A stretch of 64,000 nucleotides of DNA from Solibacillus cecembensis (GTDB lineage Bacteria; Bacillota; Bacilli; Bacillales_A; Planococcaceae): NCBI RefSeq assembly GCF_001439635.1, contig NZ_LMBZ01000015.1, positions 51,907 to 115,906 on the forward strand, read 5' to 3'. Position 1 is the stretch's first letter; every line of letters begins with the position of its first letter. Below, in pieces: positions 1-9,856 of this stretch. Below the pieces are notes generated by a model. That model had not been told where the DNA came from, ran no database searches, and was given only the letters and a program-made list of their open reading frames with translations. The position numbers were made by a program, and so were the translations under genes.

Positions 1-1
1 T

Positions 2-481
2 AGAATTACCTGACACATCGGAAGGCGATGAATCGGTAGTAACACTTATCATTTGTTTCGTAGCATCCCAGACAATTTTTTCATCTAATAATTCGCCAAC
101 AAATCGGACTGGCGCCATTATCCGGTTTTGAATAATCATGGGTGGCTGATTAAGTGTCATCGTATTCTTTTTTCCACCAACATTAATACTAGCAGTCTGG
201 TTACCGACAATCAGCGTTCCTGATTTATCTCCTTTAACAAAGGTTAGTGTTTTCGTAGAATTATTCCATTCAAAGGATACATCAAAGGCATCTTGAAGAG
301 TTCGTAAAGGTACTAACGTTGTCCCTCCATAAATTACAGGTGAGATGTCACTAGGAATTTCATTTCCATTAACGGAAATTGATATTCCAGAAGCATTAGT
401 AGTTGATGCCGCTTGAGTGATAGGAACTCCTATCACCATCATTACAAATACGAGAATAAATGATACTTTCAATTTTTTCAT
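2..481 (-). CDS. Copper amine oxidase N-terminal domain protein, 3'-truncated by window edge
   Basis: The reading frame is open from an ATG at 481 to the window edge, giving 160 residues with no stop. Residues 1-24 form a signal peptide (KK, a hydrophobic stretch, then an A-rich end), so the product is exported. Residues of about 35-150 carry the two-part pattern of the Cu_amine_oxidN1 fold: a VPLR box around residue 58 and an APVRFVGE box near residue 120. These domains usually anchor or decorate secreted proteins in Bacillales and say little about catalysis. A GGGAAAG ribosome binding site precedes the start. The C-terminal effector domain, if any, lies outside the window, so the function is unknown. 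Confidence 0.75.
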   Translation of the reverse strand, partial: MKKLKVSFILVFVMMVIGVPITQAASTTNASGISISVNGNEIPSDISPVIYGGTTLVPLRTLQDAFDVSFEWNNSTKTLTFVKGDKSGTLIVGNQTASINVGGKKNTMTLNQPPMIIQNRIMAPVRFVGELLDEKIVWDATKQMISVTTDSSPSDVSGNS

Positions 482-1235
482 ATTACTTTCCCTCTCTTCG
501 CTGAATATAGTAGTTTGAATATTCACTTCTAAGCTCGTCAAATAATTCCCTTCAGTAACATTTTGCACGCAATATATTACCATTTTAAACCATTTATTTC
601 TTTTTTATAATATAACCTAAACCCTATTCAAGATCATTAGAATAAAAACTTGTTACAACATATTATTTTTGTTAATTACCAAATATAATATATTAAACTC
701 TCCCCTTTTTTTATATCTATTGAATTAAAATGGTCATAAGTGCTGAAACAGCAAAATCCCAATCAATTGTATATACTTGGTCCTTAAACCATCCGTGGAA
801 AATAGCACCACTCTATACTCTTCACCTCTTTACCTTTAATTGTGGCTGGAATGATTACATCTTTTGTTATTCCAATGTACTTTGTAATGGTAACGCCTGT
901 AGCATTTGTTTCCGTTTCAAAACTCCTTCACTATTTCCTACACCATAGGCTGTGGTATTTCCCCTTTATAAATTTATGAATAACAATATTAGAACTATGC
1001 TATATTATTTCCTTATCTAGTATGCACCTCTTTCTTTTGATCGCTATGTAGAGCAATCGCAACTAAATATCACATATAAAGGTTAAAACTAGGTTAAAAA
1101 AATTAAAATTAGAAAAAACAGTTAAATAGAACTAGCACTTTTCGATTTCGTTAAAATTATTCACTTTTTATAGCGGTACTTTAAAATATCCGTTAGCTAT
1201 TCACTTATAGTTAGTTAAAGATCAGGAGGTACATT
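482..1235. other. Intergenic region with a possible membrane-protein remnant
   Basis: This 754-base stretch is AT-rich. Only the part at 730-979 looks protein-like (listed separately). No clear terminator or riboswitch was recognised. Promoters for the two divergent neighbours must lie here, but no convincing -35/-10 pair stood out. Confidence 0.4.
730..979 (+). pseudogene. Possible frameshifted remnant of a membrane protein
   Basis: Two overlapping frames together read like one protein. The first runs from 730 to about 830. From about 812 to the stop at 977-979, a frame two bases away encodes a strongly hydrophobic segment (LPLIVAGMITSFVIPMY and on) with transmembrane character. A TAG stop precedes that second frame, and there is no ribosome binding site. 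I do not recognise the family. The case rests only on the protein-like composition of the second frame, so this is a weak call. Confidence 0.2.
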
Positions 1236-1958
1236 ATGAATTTCAAACAATTAGGGGATGGCGAAGAATTATTGCTGTTTCTTCATGGTGGTGGCGTTAG
1301 TAGTTGGATGTGGGAATCACAAATTAATTATTTTAAAAATTATCACTGTATTGTCCCTGATTTACCAGGACACGGAACGAACAGTGATGAACGATTTTCT
1401 ATGAAATCAACCATAAATATATTATGGGACATACTTGAAGAGGCAGCCCCAGATAAAAATTGGAACGTCATTGGATTCTCTCTCGGCTCTCAAATTGCCC
1501 TTCAAATGATTGCTGAACGACCAAACGCTTTCAAACGTGCAATGATTAATAGTGCATTAGTTATTCCGAAAAAAACGATGAGCCTATGTATTCCTCCAAC
1601 CATTTTTGTAACGTATCCATTAATTCGGCAAAAAGCATTTGCTAAATTACAGGCAAAAACACTTGGAATAAGCGATACATATTTCGAAAAATACTATATG
1701 GACACATGTAATATGAGTAGAGCAAACTTAATAAACATCTTAAAAGAAAACTTAAATTTTGTACTCCCCGCGAATATCAACAATGCCAAAACTCAATTTC
1801 TATTCACAATTGGTGAAAAAGAAAATTGGTTAATGAAGCAGTCTATGAAAAAACTTGCCCCTTTGGGTAAGTCCGAAATAATTGTAGGTGTGGGGCATAA
1901 TGCGCCACTAGAAAACCAACAAGTATTCAACCAGCTGCTTGATGATTTACTAAAATAA
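1236..1958 (+). CDS. Alpha/beta hydrolase
   Basis: A 240-residue soluble alpha/beta-hydrolase-fold protein. The HGGG oxyanion-hole motif is at residues 17-20, a PDLPGHG strand-turn follows near 41-47, the nucleophile elbow GFSLGS places the serine at residue 82, and the likely catalytic histidine is H221 in VGHNAP. The acid follows the strand near residue 195, but the usual Asp is not obvious (GEKEN). An AGGAGG site sits 7 nt upstream of the ATG. The gene stands alone with no operon partner. The substrate is unknown; it could be an esterase, a peptidase or a C-C hydrolase. Confidence 0.85.
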   Translation: MNFKQLGDGEELLLFLHGGGVSSWMWESQINYFKNYHCIVPDLPGHGTNSDERFSMKSTINILWDILEEAAPDKNWNVIGFSLGSQIALQMIAERPNAFKRAMINSALVIPKKTMSLCIPPTIFVTYPLIRQKAFAKLQAKTLGISDTYFEKYYMDTCNMSRANLINILKENLNFVLPANINNAKTQFLFTIGEKENWLMKQSMKKLAPLGKSEIIVGVGHNAPLENQQVFNQLLDDLLK

Positions 1959-2487
1959 AACTCTATAAAGATTGAGGCATCTCACTAAAACATGTGCTTG
2001 ACTATATAAAATAACCTTCTACAGAAGTACGTTTTTTCTCATAAAGTTTCTAATTAAGGTGCGTGCTTGTTTAGGCTGGCTGAGCACATGAGTCACACAG
2101 CCTTGTGCGCATGTAAGCAGGCCAGCCTATTTATAATTTTGCCTACTGAAGATTTCCCTGCCTCTCAAGAGAATCCGATATACTTCATCTCAAACTAGCG
2201 CACAACATCAATTTTTTAAGCTGCCATAACGACCGCATACACTAAAAGAATGTGCAAATTTATTTCAAGAACAGATTTCGGTGTTGACCCAAGATTGATT
2301 TATCACTTCGAATCATCCCTATAAATTGGAAGATGAATATGAAATCAATATTTCTTGTAGGAAATTATTTAGGAACTAATATAATTCATCACCCACTAAA
2401 AGTATAACCCTCCCCTCTGTACCTAAATCCATATATACAAACATACATTCCCTTTGGTATAATTTCACATAAGGGAGTGTTGAATAA
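1959..2487. other. Intergenic region, mostly featureless
   Basis: Apart from the large imperfect hairpin at 2072-2129, nothing coding or regulatory was recognised. The stretch 2230-2370 is slightly protein-like in one frame but has stops and no start signal. Confidence 0.4.
2072..2129. repeat. Long imperfect inverted repeat
   Basis: The 9-base arms taggctggc (2072-2080) and gccagccta (2121-2129) are exact complements. A second inner pairing, acatg (2086-2090) with catgt (2110-2114), nests inside, closing on a GC-richer centre. No T-run follows on either strand, so an intrinsic terminator is unlikely. It could be a repeat element or a structured RNA. Confidence 0.5.
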
Positions 2488-2958
2488 ATGGAACATACAA
2501 TTAAATTGAAGCACTTAGCTAGCGAATATATTGAAACACTAAATTCGTTTATTTTGCCTGAAGAACAGGGGAAATTTACAGCTTTACCTAATACAATCGG
2601 CGACTTAAAGGACGGACAGTATGGAATCGTAATTCTTAATGAGAATGAACCGGTTGGCTTTTTCTTATTGCATGCAACTGAGCGCGTGAAGGAATACTCA
2701 GACAATCCAAATGCTATGCTATTAACCGCGCTGTCAGTAAACCATTTACATCAAGGAAAAGGTTATGCAAAAATGGGCATGCTTTTACTGAAATCTTTCG
2801 TAGAGCAAGAATTCCCACAGTGCAATGAAATCGTTCTCGTTGTAAATCATAAAAATATCGCTGCTCAAAATCTATACTTGAATGTAGGTTTTATCGATAC
2901 AGGAATACGAAAGATCGGTAAAATTGGCGAACAATTTTTAATGAAATTACATCTTTAG
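2488..2958 (+). CDS. GNAT family N-acetyltransferase
   Basis: A 156-residue single-domain GNAT protein that would transfer an acetyl group from acetyl-CoA to an amine. The acetyl-CoA pyrophosphate-binding loop is visible as HQGKGYAK (about residues 91-98, the Q/RxxGxG/A motif), preceded by the strand with TALSV. The C-terminal NxxAxxLYxxxGF motif (NIAAQNLYLNVGF) is also present. A GGGAG site precedes the ATG. The gene is monocistronic between an unrelated hydrolase and the convergent RNase J gene. The substrate cannot be told from sequence. Confidence 0.88.
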   Translation: MEHTIKLKHLASEYIETLNSFILPEEQGKFTALPNTIGDLKDGQYGIVILNENEPVGFFLLHATERVKEYSDNPNAMLLTALSVNHLHQGKGYAKMGMLLLKSFVEQEFPQCNEIVLVVNHKNIAAQNLYLNVGFIDTGIRKIGKIGEQFLMKLHL

Positions 2959-3020
2959 TAAAAATCTTTACATTTTATTATTTAGTAAAAAGACGAATTA
3001 AGTAACTCCTATAATTCTAA

Positions 3021-3056
3021 AAACCTGTCTTGGGAAGTACATTTCAAGACAGGTTT
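3021..3056 (-). terminator. Intrinsic terminator of the RNase J gene
   Basis: A perfect 12-bp stem (3021-3032 with 3045-3056) with a 12-nt loop. Read on the minus strand it is followed by TTTTTAG, and it lies just past the RNase J stop. The plus-strand side has only a weak T-run, so it serves mainly the minus-strand gene. Confidence 0.8.
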
Positions 3057-3065
3057 GAACATACG

Positions 3066-4730
3066 CTATATTTCAATAATAACTGGTATAATCATTGGCT
3101 TTCTCATTGTCAGTGTAAATATATATTGGTCCACTACTTTTTTAATTGCACGTTTCATCGCATATGCATTTGCTTCATTAAATTTATTTACTGCATCTTT
3201 CGCAAGTTCATTTATATCGCTTAACATTCCCTTTGATTCTTTTTCGTAAACAAATCCTCGGGAAATGGTATCCGGATCAACAATAATGGAACCATCATTT
3301 TTACTAATTGTAACGATAATAACAAGCATCCCATCCTCAGAAAGCTGTTTCCTGTCGCGTAATACAACCTCACCTACTTCTCCAATACCGATGCCATCTA
3401 CATACGTATCGCCTGCAGGTATATTACGTGTTTGCCGAGCAACGGTACCTACAATATCAACAACATCCCCATTTTGAAGGATAAAGGTACGATGTTGTGG
3501 TATACCAACTGCCTCAGCTAATAAACGGTGTATATGAAGCATTCGATATTCCCCATGGATTGGAATGAAATATTTCGGCTTCATTAATGTGAGCATTAAC
3601 TTTAAATCCTCTTGATAACCATGACCAGACACATGCATCCCTGTTACACTGGAATTTCCATAAATAACCTTTGCACCAAGTTGAAATACATTATCTACAA
3701 TTTTTGAAACATCTTTTTCATTTCCAGGAATCGGTGAAGCGGCAAAAATAACGGTATCCCCTTGTACGATTTTAACATCTCGATTATTCCCTGTGGAAAG
3801 CCGGGAAAGTGCAGCTAGAGGCTCTCCTTGACTTCCCGTACATAAAATAACAACGCGCTCTGGCGGGATGTGTTTCATTTCACTCGCTTCAACAAGCATC
3901 CAACTCGGAATGTTTAAATAGCCAAGTTCCATTGCAATTGAAGTTACATTCACCATACTCCGACCAAGCAATACAATTTTTCGATTCGTTTTTTTAGCAG
4001 CTTCCACTATTTGCTGAACTCGATTGACATTTGAGGCAAAAGTTGTGATAAAAATCTTCCCTGTTGCTTTTAGAAATTCCTCTTCTAAATGACTAGCTAC
4101 TAATTTTTCTGAAGGTGTCGATCCAGGACGCTCTGCATTCGTACTTTCCGATATTAATGCCAATACCCCTTGTGTACCGATTTCAGCCATTTTATGAATG
4201 TCTGATACTTGATCATTTACTGGTGTTAAATCGAATTTAAAATCCCCCGTATGCACAACATTTCCCTCAGGCGTGTGAAAAACTAAACCTAAGCAGTCCG
4301 GAATACTATGACTTGTTTTAAAAAAAGTAACTGCCATCTGCTCAAAATCTAAATGGGAATCCGCCGTAATTTCAACTAATTGTGTATCGCGCAGTAATTT
4401 ATGTTCTTTTAATTTTAATTCAATCAAACCAAGTGTAAAACGAGAAGCATAGATTGGCACATTTAACTTTTTTAGCATGTATGGAATACCACCAATATGA
4501 TCCTCATGTCCATGTGTCACAATTAACCCTTTAATTTTATCTTTATTTTCCTGTAAATAAGTAAAATCAGGGATAATTAAATCAACGCCTAATAAGCTTT
4601 TATCTGCAAATTTTGCTCCGCAGTCAATGATGATAATTTCATCTGAATATTGAATAACATACATATTTTTACCGATTTCATTAATACCACCTAAAGCAAA
4701 AATGGATAATGCACTTTCTGCACTTGCCAA
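3066..4730 (-). CDS. rnj: Ribonuclease J
   Basis: Metallo-beta-lactamase/beta-CASP ribonuclease, which in Firmicutes performs 5'-3' exonucleolytic and endonucleolytic mRNA decay and rRNA maturation in the cytoplasm. The zinc motif HGHEDHIGG lies near residue 73, GDFKFD follows, and the SGHG and IHGEYRM signatures of RNase J are present, with a C-terminal domain ending in PVIIEI. The frame opens at an ATG at 4754 that has no ribosome binding site. Inside it, AGGAGGG lies exactly 7 nt before a TTG at 4730, which gives 554 residues, the normal length for this family. I therefore choose the TTG. Whether this is the J1, J2 or an additional paralogue cannot be decided here. Confidence 0.9.
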   Translation of the reverse strand: MASAESALSIFALGGINEIGKNMYVIQYSDEIIIIDCGAKFADKSLLGVDLIIPDFTYLQENKDKIKGLIVTHGHEDHIGGIPYMLKKLNVPIYASRFTLGLIELKLKEHKLLRDTQLVEITADSHLDFEQMAVTFFKTSHSIPDCLGLVFHTPEGNVVHTGDFKFDLTPVNDQVSDIHKMAEIGTQGVLALISESTNAERPGSTPSEKLVASHLEEEFLKATGKIFITTFASNVNRVQQIVEAAKKTNRKIVLLGRSMVNVTSIAMELGYLNIPSWMLVEASEMKHIPPERVVILCTGSQGEPLAALSRLSTGNNRDVKIVQGDTVIFAASPIPGNEKDVSKIVDNVFQLGAKVIYGNSSVTGMHVSGHGYQEDLKLMLTLMKPKYFIPIHGEYRMLHIHRLLAEAVGIPQHRTFILQNGDVVDIVGTVARQTRNIPAGDTYVDGIGIGEVGEVVLRDRKQLSEDGMLVIIVTISKNDGSIIVDPDTISRGFVYEKESKGMLSDINELAKDAVNKFNEANAYAMKRAIKKVVDQYIFTLTMRKPMIIPVIIEI

Positions 4731-4914
4731 TACGATTCCCTCCTGCTGTTTCATTCGTTATAAATAAAGTCTATTGTTGATTGCTTTAACAAATATTAGT
4801 ATTCGTTATTACAGTCTGAGCTATACGAATACAATCCATCCATTTTTCCTAATCCGCTTTGTACTGTGTAATTGGCTCATCTGTTATGTAATTTTCTTTT
4901 TCACAACAAAAATA

Positions 4915-4951
4915 GCACTTCCTCAGCGGAAATTACCGGACTGGGAAGTGC
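4915..4951 (-). terminator. Intrinsic terminator after spoVR
   Basis: The stem gcacttcc/ggaagtgc (4915-4922 with 4944-4951) encloses a GC-containing loop. On the minus strand it is followed by TATTTTTG. It lies about 65 nt past the spoVR stop and closes the prkA-yhbH-spoVR group. Confidence 0.75.
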
Positions 4952-5014
4952 AAATTATTTATTTGGGCATATTCCATTTCATTTCGCATTAAATATTTCA
5001 GATAGCCCCTACAC

Positions 5015-6412
5015 TTATTTAAATCTGCGGCTACCTTTTTTGCCATCATACATATAAATAATCGCTTTGTTTTCTAATATCGTTTCCAAATAAACAGGGC
5101 GACCCCAAAGCTGATAAATATACGGTAAAACATGTTCTAAATAAGTCGGATCTAATTCCATTCCTTCATAGCCATGCTTTAAGTATAATTCCCCACTTCG
5201 CGAATAATCGCCATCTTCTACAACGATATATGGAAATCCTCCGTTTACACGCATGGAAATGAGCTGATTTTTTACTTCTTCATGATCCTTGTCTGTAATT
5301 TTATACTCCTGACCCTTTTTCGCAAAAACATATAGGTCTTCTTCATTGACCAATTCCTTTGATAAATAATTGCGAATAAAGGATACATCCGATTCAATTT
5401 CTCGCACTTCAAATATTTTCTCCCGACCTGCATTTGATTTTGCACCGAAACGCTTCATTTCATCTGTCGGGTTATCGTATTTCTTTTCAATATGTTCAAA
5501 GATTTTAATCCCTAAATAATACGGATTAATCGTTGTTTTTGACGGTTGCACAACCCCTGCATTTAACTTGGCATATTCAATCGTTTCTGCTGTTGTTAGA
5601 TTTAACTCCCGCATAATTCGTTGATGCCAGAAAGACGCCCAGCCTTCATTCATAATTTTTGTTTCTAATTGTGGCCAAAAATACAGCATTTCTTCGCGTA
5701 ACATCGTTAAAATATCACGCTGCCATTCTTCTAATTCCCGACTATATTCTTCAATAAATAACAATAAATCTTTTTCCGGTTGCACGGGGAATTTTTTCTT
5801 CTTCAGTTTTGCTTGTTCTAGCGGTTTTTCTGCCTCCCCTATTTTCCATAAATCATCATACTGTGTTGTTATGATACGCACTTCTTCTATATCCTCTTCC
5901 TCTGGTGCAGACCCTTTCGGACGAAAAATGGAAGGATCAATATGCTCCTGAATGGCTAACACCGCATCCAAAAATTTTTCTACCTCATCTTTTCCATACA
6001 ATATCTCATAGCTCGCAATCCGTTCTGCAGTCGCGGTCATACTTTCAACCATATCTCGTCTCGTATTGGAGAAGCGCACATTATTTTTAAAGAAATCACA
6101 ATGAGCCAACACATGCGCGATAATGAGTTTGTTTTGTATTAACGAATTGGTATCGAGTAAAAAGGCGTAACAAGGATTGGAATTAATGACAAGTTCATAA
6201 ATTTGGCTTAGCCCTAAGTCATATTGCAGCTTCATTTTGTGAAATTGTTTCCCAAAACTCCAGTGGGTAAAACGCGTAGGCATTCCGTAAGCACCGAACG
6301 TATAAATAATATCAGCAGGACAAATTTCATAACGCATCGGATAAAAGTCTAAACCAAACCCGACTGCAATTTCCGTAATCTCATCAATTGCTTGGCGAAG
6401 CTCTCTTTCCAT
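5015..6412 (-). CDS. spoVR: SpoVR family protein (stage V sporulation protein R)
   Basis: A 465-residue protein matching the SpoVR family in length and composition: YPMRYEICP near the N-terminus, the [13 protein letters not shown] motif in the middle, and [11 protein letters not shown] toward the C-terminus. In Bacillus subtilis SpoVR is needed for normal spore cortex formation; in proteobacteria the homologue YcgB accompanies YeaG/YeaH. The gene begins 12 nt after the yhbH stop with a GGGGGC site, so the two are probably co-transcribed. The biochemical activity of the family is not established. Confidence 0.93.
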   Translation of the reverse strand: MERELRQAIDEITEIAVGFGLDFYPMRYEICPADIIYTFGAYGMPTRFTHWSFGKQFHKMKLQYDLGLSQIYELVINSNPCYAFLLDTNSLIQNKLIIAHVLAHCDFFKNNVRFSNTRRDMVESMTATAERIASYEILYGKDEVEKFLDAVLAIQEHIDPSIFRPKGSAPEEEDIEEVRIITTQYDDLWKIGEAEKPLEQAKLKKKKFPVQPEKDLLLFIEEYSRELEEWQRDILTMLREEMLYFWPQLETKIMNEGWASFWHQRIMRELNLTTAETIEYAKLNAGVVQPSKTTINPYYLGIKIFEHIEKKYDNPTDEMKRFGAKSNAGREKIFEVREIESDVSFIRNYLSKELVNEEDLYVFAKKGQEYKITDKDHEEVKNQLISMRVNGGFPYIVVEDGDYSRSGELYLKHGYEGMELDPTYLEHVLPYIYQLWGRPVYLETILENKAIIYMYDGKKGSRRFK

Positions 6413-6424
6413 TCATTAGCCCCC

Positions 6425-7588
6425 TTACAAATCGACTTCCTGTTTTTTGAATATATTCTTCAATGCATCATACACTTCTTGTTTTTTCTTTATTATCGAA
6501 AAGCGAAATTTTGGATCATCTATCTTTTTAAAAGTCGTCATTAATGTAGAGGCACGGTTCGATTCATTCACTTCCCCGTAACCAAACATGCTCGATACTT
6601 TCATCAGTTCCTTCACTAATTTCAAGCTCTTTTCATTATCAATTGTTAAATTTTCACCATCCGAAAAATGCACAGGGTAAATATTATAACGAGATGGGTG
6701 ATATTTTTGATCAATCAATTCTAATGCTTTGGCATACGCAGAAGAGCAAATCGTGCCGCCACTTTCCCCTCTTGTAAAAAACTCTTGCTCTGTCACGGTT
6801 TTCGCTAATGTATGATGCGCAATAAATTCAATTTCAACCGTTTCATACTTTGATCGTAAAAACTTAATCATCCAAAAGAAAAAGCTTCTTGCACAAGACT
6901 TTTCAAAATTCCCCATCGATCCACTGACATCCATCATCGCAAGCACGACCGCTTTGGATTCAGGTTTAACAACTTCATCCCACGTTTTAAAACGTAAATC
7001 ATCATTGTAAATCGGACTAATTGTGGCTTTTCCGTGCATGGCATTCCGTTTAATAGCCGTCATAATTGTCCGTTTCTTATCGACATTTCCCATTAGCCCT
7101 TTTTTCCGAATATCATTAAATTCAATTTTTTCAGTTGTAATATCCGCTGCTTCTTTTTGTTGTAAATTCGGTAACTCCAACTCCTGAAACAGCAACCCTT
7201 GTATTTCTTCAATGTTTACTTCTGTTTCAAAATAATCTTCCCCTGGTTTGTCTCCAGCTTCTTTTCCTTGCCCAGCACTCGCACTCTTTCCACCGGGTTC
7301 CCGCGCCACAACATCTCCCACTTGGCTATCCCCTTGACCTTGCCCAACATGCTTTGACTTATCATAGTTATAGCGAATTTTGTATTCATCTAAAGAACGA
7401 ATTGGAATTTTGATTGTCTTGTCACCATTAGACAAAATGATGCTATCATCACTTATTAATTCTGGTAAATTATTTTTAATCGCTTCTTTTACTTTTTCAT
7501 TATGACGCTGCTGATCTTGGTGACCTTTACGATGGAGAGACCAATTTTCCTGTGAGACAACAAAACGATTTTGATCATTTTCACTCAT
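6425..7588 (-). CDS. yhbH: YhbH/YeaH family protein (DUF444)
   Basis: A 387-residue DUF444 protein. A von Willebrand A-like half carries a MIDAS motif DVSGS at residues 220-224, preceded by a charged, glycine-rich linker (about 81-118). YhbH and its enterobacterial relative YeaH are encoded with PrkA/YeaG and are linked to sporulation or stress adaptation; the molecular role is unclear. A GAGGAT site precedes the ATG. The gap to the prkA stop is long (about 370 nt) and contains a copy of the dispersed repeat, so the gene may have its own promoter despite the conserved gene order. Confidence 0.92.
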   Translation of the reverse strand: MSENDQNRFVVSQENWSLHRKGHQDQQRHNEKVKEAIKNNLPELISDDSIILSNGDKTIKIPIRSLDEYKIRYNYDKSKHVGQGQGDSQVGDVVAREPGGKSASAGQGKEAGDKPGEDYFETEVNIEEIQGLLFQELELPNLQQKEAADITTEKIEFNDIRKKGLMGNVDKKRTIMTAIKRNAMHGKATISPIYNDDLRFKTWDEVVKPESKAVVLAMMDVSGSMGNFEKSCARSFFFWMIKFLRSKYETVEIEFIAHHTLAKTVTEQEFFTRGESGGTICSSAYAKALELIDQKYHPSRYNIYPVHFSDGENLTIDNEKSLKLVKELMKVSSMFGYGEVNESNRASTLMTTFKKIDDPKFRFSIIKKKQEVYDALKNIFKKQEVDL

Positions 7589-7785
7589 TTTATCCTCACC
7601 AATCTATTCATTTTTTTATTTCCATTATGCCAATCGATTTACAATTTTATAGAAATTTTTCATTCTTCCATGAAGCCTATCAATTACGTTCAGTGGATGC
7701 TCATACACCCACCGAACGTAAATAAAAAAATGGCTTTGTCTATACTATGCGATGCTTTTTCGTTTTTGTACTGCAATTATAAAAA

Positions 7786-7920
7786 CAATTACGCCTTGGT
7801 GTAATTGCGTCCAGATTTTGAATTGTGCTCGCACAATTCACTCCTTTCAAAATCTGTGACATCCGCCGGGGGCTTTAACTTCATGAAGAGGGTGTTTAAA
7901 CACCCTCTTCATGAAGTTAA
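7786..7920 (+). repeat. Dispersed structured repeat, copy A
   Basis: First of four copies of a multi-hairpin intergenic repeat. Modules in order: hairpin 1, CAATTAC/GTAATTG (7786-7807); hairpin 2, CAGATTTTG/CAAAATCTG (7812-7820 with 7848-7856) enclosing an inner hairpin AATTGTGC/GCACAATT; the box GTGACATCCGCCGGGG; hairpin 3, a perfect 46-base palindrome at 7875-7920. No T-run follows the palindrome on either strand, so it is not a standard terminator. It lies between prkA and yhbH. Confidence 0.8.
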
Positions 7921-7960
7921 AAAAAGGATACCCAATTTATTTGGATACCCCTTGCGCCCC

Positions 7961-9856
7961 TTAACGATTTAATAAACTACCTACATAGCGTAATAATTCA
8001 TTTGCTGATGTTGAATTATAGCCATGCTCGTCAATGAGTGTTGCGACGACTTCATTCATCTTTTTCAGTTGTGCTTCATCTGGTGTTTTCAATGAAGTCG
8101 TAATTTTAACAACATCTTTTAAATCCGCAAACAATTTCTTTTGAATCGCCTCTCGCAATGCATCATGCGAGTTGTAATCAAATCGTTTTCCATTCCGCGC
8201 AAATGCAGAAAGTCGAATCAAAATTTCTTCACGGAATGCCTTTTTCGCATTTTCAGAAATACCAACTTGCTCTTCAATTGAACGCATTAGTTTTTCATCC
8301 GGATTCATTTCCTCACCCGTTAATTGATCACGGATTTTATTTTTATTGCAATACGCTTCGACATTATCTAGGTAATTATTCAGCATCGTTTTCGCAGAAT
8401 CTTCATACGAATACACAAACGCTTTTTGCACTTCATTTTTCGCAATATCATCGTATTCTTTTCTGGCAACTGCAATAAAATTCATATACTTTTCTTTGTC
8501 TTCCTGTGAAATCGAAGCATGTTGGTCAAGCCCATCCTTCAATGACCGCAAAACATCCAGCGCATTAATCGACGGTACTTCTTTACGAATAATGGCAGAT
8601 GACACACGGTTAATGACATAACGCGGGTCAATGCCATGCATGCCTTCGTTTGGATACTCTTTTCTCAGCTCTTCTAAGTCCACTTGATTGTAGCCCTCGA
8701 CATTTTCGCCGTCATACAACCGCATTTTTTTAAGTAGGTCAACGCCAGCTTTTTTCGGTGTTTCTAAACGCGTCAACACTGAAAAGATTGCTGCAACGCG
8801 GAGTGCATGTGGCGCAATATGAACATGGGCCATATCGCTGTCATTAATCATTTTCTCATAAATCTTTTCCTCTTGGCTGACAATTAAATTATACGGAATG
8901 GGCATAACGATAATTCTTGAATGCAATGCCTCATTTTTCTTATTAGAAATAAACGTACGATATTCCGTTTCGTTAGTGTGCGCGATTATGAGTTCATCCG
9001 CACTAATAAGGGCAAATCTTCCTGCCTTAAAATTTCCTTCTTGCGTTAATGAAAGTAAATTCCATAAAAACTTTTCATCTAATTTTAGCATCTCTTGGAA
9101 TTCCATCATTCCGCGATTTGCTTTGTTTAACTCACCATCAAAACGATAGGCACGTGGATCTGATTCTGACCCATATTCAGCAATTGTCGAAAAGTCGATA
9201 CTTCCCGTTAAATCTGCAATATCCTGTGATTTTGGATCAGACGGTGTAAATGTCCCGATTCCAACGCGGTTATCCTCCGAGAAGAAAATGCGCTCCACTA
9301 ACACTTCCTCAATCTGTCCATTATATTCCTGTTCCAATCGCATCACATTAAGTGGGGATAAACTCCCCTCAACCCGTATCCCATATTCTCCATAAAAATC
9401 TTTTCTCAAATGCTGTGGAATTAAGTGCAGCGGATCTTCATGCATCGGACAGCCTTTAATCGCATAAACTGCCCCTTCGTCCGTACGTGAATATTGTTCC
9501 AGTCCTCGTTTCAATAACGTGACAATCGTGGATTTCCCTCCACTAACCGGCCCCATTAATAATAAGATTCTTTTGCGCACATCTAGCCTTTTCGCAGCAG
9601 GGTGGAAATACTCCTCGACCAACCGCTCCAACGCTACTTCCAAACCAAAAATTTCGTTCCCAAAAAAGTTGAATAACTTTTGACCATCTCGCTGTTCAAG
9701 CCCTGAGCTTTTAATCATATTGTAAACGCGTGAATGGGCCGTCTGAGCAACTTCTGGTCTTTCCTGCACAATCCTTAAGTAATCTGAAAAAGTACCTTCC
9801 CACTTCAGCCTATTTTCTTCTTCTCGATAGTTCCTAATTTTTCTTAAAAATTCGAT
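7961..9856 (-). CDS. prkA: PrkA family AAA+ protein (sporulation/stress)
   Basis: AAA+ P-loop protein with Walker A GPVSGGKST, about 100 residues from the N-terminus, and a C-terminal PrkA domain. PrkA of B. subtilis was named as a serine kinase and later work describes ATP-dependent protease activity; it affects sporulation through SigK-dependent genes. Start choice is uncertain. The frame opens with GTG at 9880 and has an ATG at 9871, neither with a ribosome binding site. A strong GGAGGG lies 7 nt before an ATC codon at 9856, and homologous proteins begin at this point (IEFLRKIRNYREEE aligned to MDILKKIEHYREEE, recalled from B. subtilis). I give the ATC-start coordinates. The length is then 631 residues, as in B. 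subtilis. Confidence 0.9.
   Translation of the reverse strand: MEFLRKIRNYREEENRLKWEGTFSDYLRIVQERPEVAQTAHSRVYNMIKSSGLEQRDGQKLFNFFGNEIFGLEVALERLVEEYFHPAAKRLDVRKRILLLMGPVSGGKSTIVTLLKRGLEQYSRTDEGAVYAIKGCPMHEDPLHLIPQHLRKDFYGEYGIRVEGSLSPLNVMRLEQEYNGQIEEVLVERIFFSEDNRVGIGTFTPSDPKSQDIADLTGSIDFSTIAEYGSESDPRAYRFDGELNKANRGMMEFQEMLKLDEKFLWNLLSLTQEGNFKAGRFALISADELIIAHTNETEYRTFISNKKNEALHSRIIVMPIPYNLIVSQEEKIYEKMINDSDMAHVHIAPHALRVAAIFSVLTRLETPKKAGVDLLKKMRLYDGENVEGYNQVDLEELRKEYPNEGMHGIDPRYVINRVSSAIIRKEVPSINALDVLRSLKDGLDQHASISQEDKEKYMNFIAVARKEYDDIAKNEVQKAFVYSYEDSAKTMLNNYLDNVEAYCNKNKIRDQLTGEEMNPDEKLMRSIEEQVGISENAKKAFREEILIRLSAFARNGKRFDYNSHDALREAIQKKLFADLKDVVKITTSLKTPDEAQLKKMNEVVATLIDEHGYNSTSANELLRYVGSLLNR

Noticed and set aside
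7571..7804. Plus-strand frame of 77 codons overlapping the yhbH start
   Set aside because: It starts inside yhbH antisense sequence and runs into the repeat; no ribosome binding site.
7875..7920. Intrinsic terminator for prkA
   Set aside because: The palindrome is perfect, but it is followed by GC-rich sequence on the minus strand and A-runs on the plus strand, so it lacks the T-run and is better treated as part of the repeat.
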